Source of the DNA: UBA5314 sp035560815
Lineage (GTDB): Bacteria; Bacillota; Syntrophomonadia; Syntrophomonadales; Syntrophomonadaceae
Length of the DNA stretch: 6,489 bases
Direction: 5' to 3'
NCBI GenBank assembly: GCA_035560815.1
Contig: DATMYR010000018.1
Span: 1 to 6,489 of the forward strand
Positions 1 through 5,781 of the stretch are shown here, one piece after another. The notes beneath the pieces were generated by a model that searched no databases, was not told the DNA's origin, and worked only from the letters and a program-made list of their open reading frames with translations. Every line of letters starts with the position of its first letter. Position 1 is the stretch's first letter. The position numbers were made by a program, and so were the translations under genes.

Positions 1-4
1 ATTT

Positions 5-1222
5 TCATCGCAAACTCACCATCCTATCAAAACAGATACTATCATCGACAGCCTTGTATCTTTCCATAGACAAATTAGCAATGCAATACCCGACGATACT
101 TTCGGCCCCCTGGTTCTGGTTGATTCCGTCAGATGTGATACCGTCGCAGCATCCTCCAGTCTCACTATCAATCAAGCTTTCGCCACAAGAGTTCGTACCC
201 AAATACCAGGCAAAACTCTGCCGTGCCAACTCCAGCATCGCCCCATCACCAGCAACATCATAAGCGACTAAGTGGGTCAGTGCGGTTGCGCATGCTTCAA
301 TCGGCTGCTCGTCATATTGCGCCGGCTCTGCCCCTTGCACCATCCAACCTTTACAACCAATAGCCTGAAAATAACCGTTGCGAAACGTAATCTGGTCAAG
401 AAAATCCAAGCTTTCTCGCGCCGTATGCAGCAATTCGCCCTGCCCGAGGTGACGATAAGCCACGAACAAAGCTCCTGGCAACACCGCATTGTCGTAAGTT
501 AGCTTATCCTCAAACCAATGCCATTCCTTACTGGCGCATTGTTCAAATTGCTTGAGAAGTGACTGGGCCAGAATGGATATGAAGGAATCGGCTTCATTGC
601 CACCAAGCAAGCCAAGTCCGATGATTGTATTTGCTTGTCCACGCAAACTGGTAATTGTTGAAATGCAAGATAGGGCGCGCTTGACAGCGGCGGCGCATGC
701 TCTTTTTATTCCTTTGGGCATAGCCGGGGAAGCCATTGTATATCCCAAAGCCCATAAACAACGGCCGAAACAATCCTCTGATCCTTCCTCTTCTGTAAAC
801 TGCCTGCTGTAGGTCATAAAGTTCCGGAACCCACCGCTTTCATTTTGAGCATAGAGTACGAATCCCAGGTAACGGTAGACGAGCGAGAGGTAAGCGATCT
901 TCGGAAATTCCTCATGGAGCATTACCGCCATTATCAGTGCCCGGGCATTATCGTCGGTGGTGTATCCCTTATCCAGGTCAGGGATGCCAAAGCGTGCGTG
1001 TTGGAACATTCCCGTGTCATCAGTCATCCGAAATATATGGGTGTCATCAAATTTATTCTTTATCCTACCATCCGGATCATCGTTTGCTCTGTCATCGGTG
1101 ACCGTGATTAAACTAGACCGAACTGTGCTTATTTTTTCAATGACATTAATCAGCCCCTCAGTAACGGTGGCCAATCCGCACTCTTGCTGAGGATAGGTGC
1201 CGAATCCATTTTTTGTTGTCAT
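5..1222 (-). CDS. Glycosyltransferase-associated helical (alpha/alpha-barrel-like) protein, function unknown
   Basis: A complete 405-residue protein ending in TGA. The ATG start is preceded by AGAAGGAGAA with 10 nt between GGAG and the ATG. There is no signal peptide or membrane segment, so it is probably cytoplasmic. Residues 62-78 (HIFRMTDDTGMFQHARF) and 86-96 (GYTTDDNARAL) match motifs I know from proteins and C-terminal domains that accompany family 4 glycosyltransferases and GH130 enzymes. Further motif-like stretches are WHWFEDKLTYDNAVLPGAL (234-252), QPIEACA (306-312) and INQNQGAES (367-375). The many short helices and aromatic/acidic motifs suggest an alpha/alpha toroid like those that bind or process sugars. 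The first 55 or so residues look unconserved. It lies 77 bp downstream of the GH130 gene on the same strand, so co-transcription and a role in mannoside or other glycan metabolism are inferred. No reaction can be assigned, and many homologues are labelled glycosyltransferase without carrying a GT domain. None is visible here. Confidence 0.85.
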   Translation of the reverse strand: MTTKNGFGTYPQQECGLATVTEGLINVIEKISTVRSSLITVTDDRANDDPDGRIKNKFDDTHIFRMTDDTGMFQHARFGIPDLDKGYTTDDNARALIMAVMLHEEFPKIAYLSLVYRYLGFVLYAQNESGGFRNFMTYSRQFTEEEGSEDCFGRCLWALGYTMASPAMPKGIKRACAAAVKRALSCISTITSLRGQANTIIGLGLLGGNEADSFISILAQSLLKQFEQCASKEWHWFEDKLTYDNAVLPGALFVAYRHLGQGELLHTARESLDFLDQITFRNGYFQAIGCKGWMVQGAEPAQYDEQPIEACATALTHLVAYDVAGDGAMLELARQSFAWYLGTNSCGESLIDSETGGCCDGITSDGINQNQGAESIVGYCIANLSMERYKAVDDSICFDRMVSLR

Positions 1223-1299
1223 TTAATTAGTTCTCCTTCTGCCCCGTAATTTTTCGATTTGGTTACAAAAGGCTTGCATTTCAGTCGCAATACATATGA

Positions 1300-2280
1300 T
1301 CATAGAAATGCTTCCTTCTGTGCTTCCGGGCATTTGCTGATAAATTGCAGCAGATCGCTTAAGGTTGCCGTAGCCAGAGCAATGCATGTATCCGCTCCCC
1401 CATAATACATTTTCACCAGTCCGGTTTGATCATCCAGCACCCAACCGCACGGGAAAACCACATCTTTCACATCCCCTACCAGTTCATAGCTCTCTGCCGG
1501 CCCAAAAATCCATTCATCGCTCCGGTGCAATACCCTGCTGGGGTCATCTAAGTCGAGCATTGCCAGTCCAAGACGGTAAATCGACCCACTGGCAGTCTGG
1601 CGGACTCCGTGGTACAGAATGAGTCAGCCATCTGTGGTTTCCAAAGGTGGTGCAGCCAGCCCAATTTTGCAGCTATCCCACCAGCCGCCCCGCCGAGCGT
1701 TTATCACCACCCGACTTTCGCCCCAATGAATCAGATTATCGGAATATGACAACCAGATGTGTGCGCCTGGTCCGTATTGGGCTACAAGCGGCCTGTGGAG
1801 CAGAGCCCATCTCCCGTTGATTCGGCGAGGAAAAATGGCTGCGTCTTTGTCTTCCGGAGGCATGACTGATCCATGTCGCTCAAAATGCACGAAGTCATCC
1901 GTAAGGGCCATAGCCACGAGCGGCCCGTTACCAGAATAAGCAACATAAGTAACAGCCCACTTGCTTAATTCAGCCAGCCATGTAAGTCGAGGGTCTTCAA
2001 TTCCCCACTGTTCCTCGGGATGATTGTCCGGATCTGCCTCCATCGTCGGTATTCTGTCAATCTGCCAGTTAGCAATTCCATCTTCACTGACGGCCTTAGT
2101 CAGATGTGAGAACCCCCGTCGGTCTTCCACCCTGGCCAACAGCAGGATTTTATCATGAAAACTGGTCGCCCCGGGGTTGAACACCGAGTTAGCAGGGTAC
2201 GGCCAGTTCTTAGCCGTTAAAATAGGATTCTTCGGATGGCGCTGAAAAAGCTCTGCGAATGAATTGTCATGACTTTTCAC
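1300..2280 (-). pseudogene. GH130 beta-mannoside phosphorylase/hydrolase, interrupted by an in-frame TGA
   Basis: The frame encodes about 326 residues, the normal length for GH130 five-bladed beta-propeller enzymes, which phosphorolyse or hydrolyse beta-mannosides. The start is GTG, preceded by AGGAGG. Visible family motifs are FNPGA (34-38), LLLARVEDRRGFS (46-58), GIEDPR (93-98, containing the likely catalytic Asp96), KDAAIFPRRINGRWALLHRP (145-164, with residues of the type that bind phosphate in phosphorylases) and GGWWDSCKIGLAAPP (198-212). At codon 219 (1624-1626) there is a TGA. The same frame then resumes with LILYHGVRQTASGSIYRLGLA and, near the end, VVFPCGW and MYYGGADTCIALATA, all typical of the GH130 C-terminus. 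The family usually reads GW(L)LIYHGV here, so TGA stands in place of a Trp TGG. TGG encodes Trp elsewhere in the gene, and TGA terminates neighbouring genes, so a recoded genetic code is unlikely. Termination at codon 219 would lose about a third of the propeller and probably abolish activity. Alternatives are a sequencing error or readthrough. Confidence 0.85.
1624..1626 (-). other. In-frame TGA at an expected Trp codon of GH130
   Basis: The minus strand reads GAT GGC TGA CTC ATT, giving Asp-Gly-stop-Leu-Ile. GH130 proteins normally have Gly-Trp-Leu-Leu/Ile-Ile-Tyr-His-Gly at this place, and a single G-to-A change of TGG gives TGA. The base after the stop is C, which in general is a leaky context for UGA. 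The downstream ATG at 1558-1560 lies inside the conserved GLA-M-LDLDDP segment and has no Shine-Dalgarno sequence, so an independent restart there is unlikely. Confidence 0.85.
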
Positions 2281-2291
2281 TTTGTTTTTAT

Positions 2292-2297
2292 CCTCCT
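2292..2297 (-). promoter_or_regulatory. Ribosome binding site that fixes the GTG start of GH130
   Basis: AGGAGG lies 11 nt upstream of the GTG at 2278-2280. No in-frame ATG lies nearby, so this site decides the GTG start. The preceding CTCC could pair with the GGAG across an ATA loop (CTCCATAGGAG), a small hairpin that might partly hide the site. That pairing is only suggestive. Confidence 0.7.
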
Positions 2298-2328
2298 ATG
2301 GAGATATTCTATGCCGCTAACTAGGCAG

Positions 2329-2369
2329 TAAAAATAAATCGCCAGTTGTCCATAGCGGACAAACAGCGA
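2329..2369 (-). terminator. Probable Rho-independent terminator of the surface-protein/sortase/YtxH operon
   Basis: On the minus strand TTGTCC-GCTAT-GGACAA forms a 6-bp stem with a 5-nt loop. It is extended, across a 3x3 internal loop, by TCGC pairing with GCGA. The run TTTATTTTTA follows immediately. It lies about 85 nt past the YtxH-like stop and about 50 nt before the GH130 start, which suits an operon end. The stem is not long and the U-tract is interrupted, so leakage into GH130 is possible. No convincing promoter is visible between this hairpin and GH130. A TTTACT-15-TAGAAT pair at about 2304-2334 is the best I can see and is weak. Confidence 0.55.
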
Positions 2370-2453
2370 CTTTAATTACATCCACTATTCACTTTGTTGG
2401 AGATCTATTGAGTTGCTGTATCAGTTACAATTGGGTTCCCAAACCGTCCTTTT

Positions 2454-2762
2454 TTATCCTTCCGTCTTTTCATGAACGTCTTTGATGACATTACATACTT
2501 CTTGGGCAGCAAGAGCCGCGGAATTTTTCACCGTCTCTGTCTTTTGCTGGACTGTATCCTTGATGGCGGCTACAGTGCTTACAGCACTTTTTCCCAAATC
2601 TTCTCTTGTTTCCTTTCCAGACTTTGGAGCAAAAAAAATTCCTGTTGCTATACCTACGACGGCTACAACGCCCATTCCGACAGCGAATTTCTGCGCTGTT
2701 TTTACTCTCTCTCTCTTTCTTTTTTCGTTGCTTACCAAATCTAATAAATCTCTTAAAATCAT
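2454..2762 (-). CDS. YtxH-like small membrane protein
   Basis: I choose the ATG at 2760-2762, giving 102 residues, because a full AAGGAGG (2771-2777) sits 8 nt upstream. The ATG seven codons earlier (2781-2783) has no ribosome binding site and overlaps the sequence that supplies this one. The protein has a short charged N-terminus (NEKRKRERVKTAQK), one hydrophobic segment at about 27-45 (FAVGMGVVAVVGIATGIFF), then APKSGKETREDL (45-56), the hallmark of the YtxH family. The rest is an Ala/Lys/Glu/Thr-rich amphipathic, probably helical, tail to the end. It should be a single-pass membrane protein. YtxH proteins are linked to general stress in Bacillus, but their molecular role is unknown. It starts 38 nt after the sortase stop, so it is the last gene of the surface operon. 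Co-expression with a sortase suggests an envelope-related role, which is inference. Confidence 0.85.
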   Translation of the reverse strand: MILRDLLDLVSNEKRKRERVKTAQKFAVGMGVVAVVGIATGIFFAPKSGKETREDLGKSAVSTVAAIKDTVQQKTETVKNSAALAAQEVCNVIKDVHEKTEG

Positions 2763-2770
2763 AATGAAAA

Positions 2771-2777
2771 CCTCCTT
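2771..2777 (-). promoter_or_regulatory. Ribosome binding site that fixes the YtxH-like start
   Basis: AAGGAGG lies on the minus strand with an 8-nt spacer to the ATG at 2760-2762. It is the strongest Shine-Dalgarno sequence in the window and argues against the longer 109-residue reading from 2783. Confidence 0.85.
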
Positions 2778-2800
2778 ATTCATTGATTTGACCCAGTGGT

Positions 2801-3445
2801 TTATTTGCTTTTTACTAAATTTGCGGAGACGATATAGCGGTCCGGAAAATAGCCAGGAGTATTGAAGGGATAGCAGGTGGTCATCGTCAGGACGGCATGG
2901 TCAGTAGGTACGATCACTGTTTTGTCGTCTGCATGGACGATTCGCGTGCCACTCACCGCATAGGTGAATGTTCCGGCCGATGTCTGCACAATCAGTTGGT
3001 CCCCTATCTTCAGATCGCCTATGTGTCTGAAGACCGTCTCGCGATGTCCAGAAAAAACACAATTGTCTTTTTCCCCGGGAAGTACGCTTTGGGAGAAGTG
3101 CCCTACACCTTTCTTCAACTCCTCCACACCGGTTCCCTGGAAAACGGGCAGTTCCCGCTTTAAAGCTTGAACCGTCAGACTTCCAATCTTGTCACCTGCC
3201 GCAGGATATACAGGGTAAAGGGTTTTATCTGTTGCAGGCAGGACGAGGAGAGAATCTGATTCCACATTGACGCCTTCCGTAGTATACCCGGTCGGAAAAC
3301 TGCGGGTGGTATCGGCAGAATAAACGGAAGCTGTCCACATACTAAACACTGCCCAAGAGATACATCCTATCCCCAAGACTATAAATCCCAGGGATAGTAC
3401 AGTAACCAGTAAACGCCTGCCCCTTGAAAATTTTACTTTATTCAT
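2801..3445 (-). CDS. Class D-like sortase (cysteine transpeptidase)
   Basis: This protein cleaves a C-terminal sorting motif of an exported protein and joins it to the cell wall, acting at the outer face of the membrane. With the ATG at 3443-3445 it has 214 residues. A basic N-terminus (MNKVKFSRGRR) is followed by one membrane anchor at about 12-36, a linker, and the catalytic domain from about residue 76. The catalytic set is complete: His134 in FSGHRETVF, Cys191 in TMTTCYPF, and Arg203 in PDRYIVSA. The SGHR, GDLKIGD and TTCYPF pattern and the size fit class D sortases of Bacillota. An upstream in-frame ATG at 3478 would add 11 residues (MEPWAGETESV) before the basic segment and lacks a well-placed ribosome binding site, so I prefer the inner start. 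That start overlaps the stop of the preceding surface-protein gene in ATGAATAA, which suggests translational coupling. The upstream protein is its likely dedicated substrate. Confidence 0.9.
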   Translation of the reverse strand: MNKVKFSRGRRLLVTVLSLGFIVLGIGCISWAVFSMWTASVYSADTTRSFPTGYTTEGVNVESDSLLVLPATDKTLYPVYPAAGDKIGSLTVQALKRELPVFQGTGVEELKKGVGHFSQSVLPGEKDNCVFSGHRETVFRHIGDLKIGDQLIVQTSAGTFTYAVSGTRIVHADDKTVIVPTDHAVLTMTTCYPFNTPGYFPDRYIVSANLVKSK

Positions 3446-5390
3446 AACGCTTTCTGTTTCTCCAGCCCAGGGCTCCAACCAGCGTTAAAGCAACTCCGAT
3501 AAGGAGTAACACATACATAGGTACTGAGAAAGGTGTGGACGTATTCGGAATCTGTCCACCTGTAACAGTCTTTGTGACAACTTCTCCACTTGTAACCGCT
3601 GGTGCGACAACTACTCCACTTCTAACAGGTGGTGTGATGACAAATACTCCGTTTGTAACAGCCGGTTTGACAACTCCTGGTTGAGTTACAATAACTGTAG
3701 TGAACGCGATATCGGTAGCTGTCATACCATTTGCGCTGCCGGTGGCTGTGGCGGTGTTCGTTGTGGTTGCATTGAGATTCATCTTGCTGGAGTAGATCCA
3801 TGTCTCATTGGGTTGGAGCAGGTTGTCAGCATTGACATCACCGGAAACATAGGTCACGGGACTGACTTTATCATCAGTGACACTCACTTTGCTTAATGCG
3901 ACCACACCGGGATTGGTTACTTTATAGGTGTACGTAACCGAGCCCGGTCCGGAAGTCAATGCCAGCGGTTCTGGTGTATTAATAACGTTAATCAATAGTG
4001 AATTGATTTGGGAATAGCCTCCCCCACCGCTGCTATTGCTAATGGTTGTATCATTGTTAGTAATTGTTACGGTTTTGTTATCGCCGGAGGCTAAAGTGAT
4101 ATTGCCACTAGAATCACTATCCCCGCTATAACTTACGGTATAAGCGGCAAAATCGTCTTCGCTAACTACATAAGTACCAGCAGCCAACGTGTAGCTGTTT
4201 CCAGGTGATTCAACTCCAGGTGCTGGGCTCGCGGTAACATCACTACCGGAAGTCTTAACGTGCAGGCTGAAGTCAGCAGCAACTGCTGTGCGGCCATTAT
4301 CATTAATAACATGCTTAATTACATGAAGGATGGCTGGGTCCAGTGGGAGTGACGCTAAAGGAATGTCATCGTTCGTAATCGTTACGGTTTTGTTATCGCC
4401 GGAGGCTAAAGTGATATTGCCGCTAGAATCACTATCCCCGCTATAGCTTACGGAATATCCGGCAAAAGCGTCTTCGCTGACTACATAAGTACCAGCAGCC
4501 AACGTGTAGGTAGTTCCAGGTGATTCAACTCCAGCTGCTGGGCTGGCGGTAACATCACTACCAGAAGTCTTTACGTGTAAGTTGAAGTTCGCAGCGACTG
4601 CTGTGCGACCACTATCATTAATAACATGCTTAATTACATGAAGGGTGGCTGCAGCCGGTGGGGTCTCACAAAACCCGTTTATGATGGTATTGTTATCTAG
4701 CGTGACCGCACCATTCCGTGCCAACAACTGTCCTTGCACCGTCGCACCGGTAGTCGCTGTTATCGATGTCAATGCGAAGATGTGTCCTACGAATTGAGAG
4801 TTTGTTCCTAATGTCGCGGAACTTCCGACCTGCCAAAAGGTTCGGCAGTACCGAGCACCGTTGATGAGATTGACATCACTGCCAGATGCTGTGGTGAGCG
4901 TGGAGCCCACCTTAAATACGAATACGGGATCGAGGTCGTTCTGGCCGTCCAGCGTGAGAGTGCCCGTCAACTGAGCTGAAGAGCTAAAAGAATAGACGCC
5001 AGGCGTGAGTGTTAATCCGCCCAGGTCCTGACCTGACAAGTCAACATCGACCGACCGGCCAGCGGCATCGTTATATGCGGTTACCAGGTCGTTCTCGGCC
5101 AGACCTGCCGCAGCATCAGCCGCGTGTATTGTCCCAGCGGACACTGTGCCGGGCGGGAACCCAGTAACCGCAGTACCCGGATACACCCCTACATCTCCAC
5201 CAGCACTTCCGTTAATTGTGGTCGGTCCGGTATTGACAATTGCCGAGCCAGCCAAAACCGCAAAACTGGAGGTTGTTCGGAGGTCCACTGTGGGTTGGGC
5301 TGCCATACTCATTGTAGGCACTACTATTACTACTAACATTAATAGTGTTAGTAGTAATGGTACTAAACTCATCTTATTAAGTTTTTTCAT
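3438..5390 (-). CDS. Sortase-anchored surface protein with DUF3494 (ice-binding-like) domain, two repeats and DUF11-like domain
   Basis: A 650-residue exported protein, complete. AGGAGTG lies 10 nt before the ATG. Layout: Sec signal peptide about 1-31 (basic MKKLNK, hydrophobic core, likely cleavage after AxA-like MSMAA); DUF3494 beta-solenoid domain about 34-242, with typical FAVLAGSAI, GVYSF, ARYC-FWQVGSSATLGT and INGFC and a Cys182/Cys241 pair that may form a disulfide; two 93-residue repeats at 250-342 and 355-447 that look like small beta-sandwich stalk modules; a Gly-rich linker (453-460); a DUF11-like beta domain about 462-568; a Val/Thr/Pro-rich linker (571-612); then the sorting signal IPNTS (614-618), a hydrophobic helix about 622-641 and the tail WRNRKRYE. 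The order signal peptide, head, stalk, wall anchor fits an adhesin or surface-layer component attached by the adjacent sortase. DUF3494 proteins bind ice in some microbes, but the domain is common in non-cold bacteria, so ice binding should not be assumed. Confidence 0.9.
   Translation of the reverse strand: MKKLNKMSLVPLLLTLLMLVVIVVPTMSMAAQPTVDLRTTSSFAVLAGSAIVNTGPTTINGSAGGDVGVYPGTAVTGFPPGTVSAGTIHAADAAAGLAENDLVTAYNDAAGRSVDVDLSGQDLGGLTLTPGVYSFSSSAQLTGTLTLDGQNDLDPVFVFKVGSTLTTASGSDVNLINGARYCRTFWQVGSSATLGTNSQFVGHIFALTSITATTGATVQGQLLARNGAVTLDNNTIINGFCETPPAAATLHVIKHVINDSGRTAVAANFNLHVKTSGSDVTASPAAGVESPGTTYTLAAGTYVVSEDAFAGYSVSYSGDSDSSGNITLASGDNKTVTITNDDIPLASLPLDPAILHVIKHVINDNGRTAVAADFSLHVKTSGSDVTASPAPGVESPGNSYTLAAGTYVVSEDDFAAYTVSYSGDSDSSGNITLASGDNKTVTITNNDTTISNSSGGGGYSQINSLLINVINTPEPLALTSGPGSVTYTYKVTNPGVVALSKVSVTDDKVSPVTYVSGDVNADNLLQPNETWIYSSKMNLNATTTNTATATGSANGMTATDIAFTTVIVTQPGVVKPAVTNGVFVITPPVRSGVVVAPAVTSGEVVTKTVTGGQIPNTSTPFSVPMYVLLLIGVALTLVGALGWRNRKRYE
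3555..3680 (-). repeat. Degenerate 10-11-residue repeats before the sorting signal
   Basis: Residues 571-612 read as four units: PGVVKPAVTNG, VFVITPPVRSG, VVVAPAVTSG and EVVTKTVTGG. Each is a hydrophobic beta-like run ending in T/S/R-x-G. The DNA shows a matching 30-33 bp periodicity. The position between the last folded domain and IPNTS suits a wall-spanning spacer. Confidence 0.65.
4050..4328 (-). repeat. Second copy of the 93-residue stalk repeat
   Basis: Encodes residues 355-447, from LHVIKHVINDNG to VTITNND. By hand alignment it differs from the copy at 4365-4643 at 26 of 279 bases, about 91% identity. The repeat period is 315 bp including a 36-bp spacer that is not repeated. Confidence 0.9.
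4365..4643 (-). repeat. First copy of the 93-residue stalk repeat
   Basis: Encodes residues 250-342, from LHVIKHVINDSG to VTITNDD. The sequence pattern (KTSGSDVTASP, TYTLAAGTYVVSE, SGDSDSSGNITLASGDNKTVTITN) looks like a prealbumin-like or SpaA-like beta-sandwich of Gram-positive surface stalks. That fold is inferred. The last 27 bases of each copy, on the plus strand, are identical. Confidence 0.9.
5326..5358. repeat. Perfect 13-bp-arm inverted repeat within signal-peptide codons
   Basis: The left arm ATTACTACTAACA (5326-5338) and right arm TGTTAGTAGTAAT (5346-5358) are exact complements around a 7-nt centre. Three of the next four outer positions also pair on both strands, the exception being the one adjacent to the arms. 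It covers roughly codons 11-22 of the surface-protein gene, the hydrophobic core of the signal peptide, and starts about 30 nt inside the mRNA's coding region. Confidence 0.9.
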
Positions 5391-5409
5391 AAATTTTGTT
5401 CACTCCTGT

Positions 5410-5583
5410 CTATTCTAAACTTTTTATAGGCGTTGCTTTATGGGCTCCCGGATGCACTCTATGATGAAGCCACCAGTGCTTACCAATATTAAAAGTGTCG
5501 ATGAATACCCAGGCCTTGGTTATACAAAGCCTCACTTCTAATAGGTTCTGGTTGGTTATAACCAGAGAAGATCCTACTTGCAT
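5410..5583 (-). CDS. Doubtful short ORF, possible gene remnant
   Basis: A 57-residue frame from ATG (5581-5583) to TAG (5410-5412). Its end runs up to the ribosome binding site of the surface-protein gene. There is no Shine-Dalgarno sequence before the ATG. The C-terminal part (IGKHWWLHHRVHPGAHK and onward to IKSLE) has a His/Trp-rich, protein-like composition that could be the tail of a decayed gene, but I do not recognise a family. It could equally be chance. Confidence 0.15.
   Translation of the reverse strand: MQVGSSLVITNQNLLEVRLCITKAWVFIDTFNIGKHWWLHHRVHPGAHKATPIKSLE
5511..5532 (-). repeat. Leader stem-loop upstream of the surface operon
   Basis: On the minus strand AGGCTTTG-TATAAC-CAAGGCCT folds as an 8-bp stem with one G-U pair and a 6-nt loop. 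No U-tract follows, so it is not a normal terminator. If transcribed it would lie about 120 nt upstream of the surface-protein start. Confidence 0.4.
5547..5566. repeat. Nested palindromes, possible operator
   Basis: TCTGGTT-ggttat-AACCAGA has 7-bp arms. Inside it lies TGGTTATAACCA (5553-5564), an exact 12-bp palindrome. The 9-mer TTGGTTATA occurs here (5552-5560) and again at 5516-5524, a 36-bp spacing. The site is about 160 bp upstream of the surface-protein start. A regulator-binding role is inference only. Confidence 0.35.
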
Positions 5584-5598
5584 AGCAGGTATGAAAGA

Positions 5599-5781
5599 AT
5601 GTTTGAAAGAATAGAAGGTTTGAAAGATTTGAAAATAGAAATGTTTGAAAGAAATGATATACCAGGATTTGTTAATGTATTACATTATATGCCTTTCGAG
5701 GGAATGTTCAAGCACTATTTCATTATGTTGCATTTTGGCAAATCCAGAATATGCAAAAGAAAAATTCCCAGAATGATTTGA
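5599..5781 (+). CDS. Doubtful short ORF with a coiled-coil-like start
   Basis: A 60-residue frame from ATG 5599 to TGA 5779-5781, the only plus-strand candidate that is not a shadow of a minus-strand gene. It begins MFERIEGLKDLKIEMFERND, in which MFER recurs after 14 residues, matching a 13-bp direct repeat in the DNA (ATGTTTGAAAGAA at 5599-5611 and 5641-5653). The start has at most a weak AGG upstream. It converges on the NYN gene. No family is recognised. Confidence 0.15.
   Translation: MFERIEGLKDLKIEMFERNDIPGFVNVLHYMPFEGMFKHYFIMLHFGKSRICKRKIPRMI
5673..5687. repeat. Short AT-rich inverted repeat
   Basis: TAATGTA-t-TACATTA has exact 7-bp arms around one base, about 100 bp beyond the NYN stop codon. 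It might be an operator or a chance AT-rich palindrome. Arms of this length are expected occasionally by chance in a window of this size. Confidence 0.25.

Noticed and set aside
1300..1560. Independent 86-residue gene starting at ATG 1560
   Set aside because: It is the in-frame continuation of GH130 after the TGA; the ATG lies in a conserved segment and has no ribosome binding site.
1624..1626. Selenocysteine codon or TGA=Trp genetic code
   Set aside because: The aligned residue is Trp rather than Cys, I see no clear SECIS-like hairpin just downstream, TGG is used for Trp in the same gene, and TGA ends neighbouring genes.
2482..2865. Plus-strand 127-residue ORF
   Set aside because: It is antisense to the YtxH-like gene and the sortase end, has no recognisable domain, and its composition follows from the minus-strand coding sequence.
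3446..3478. Longer sortase start giving MEPWAGETESV at the N-terminus
   Set aside because: It would put an acidic stretch before the basic membrane-anchor flank and deepen the overlap with the upstream gene, without a well-spaced ribosome binding site.
3555..3680. CRISPR-like short repeats
   Set aside because: The 30-33 bp periodicity is degenerate, lies inside an open reading frame and encodes a repetitive peptide linker, with no unique spacers.
5146..5418. Plus-strand ORFs over the start of the surface-protein gene
   Set aside because: They are antisense shadows of the signal peptide and DUF3494 coding region, without supporting signals.
5391..5580. c-di-GMP or other riboswitch in the surface-operon leader
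   Set aside because: I looked for known conserved riboswitch core sequences and did not find any; only simple hairpins are visible.
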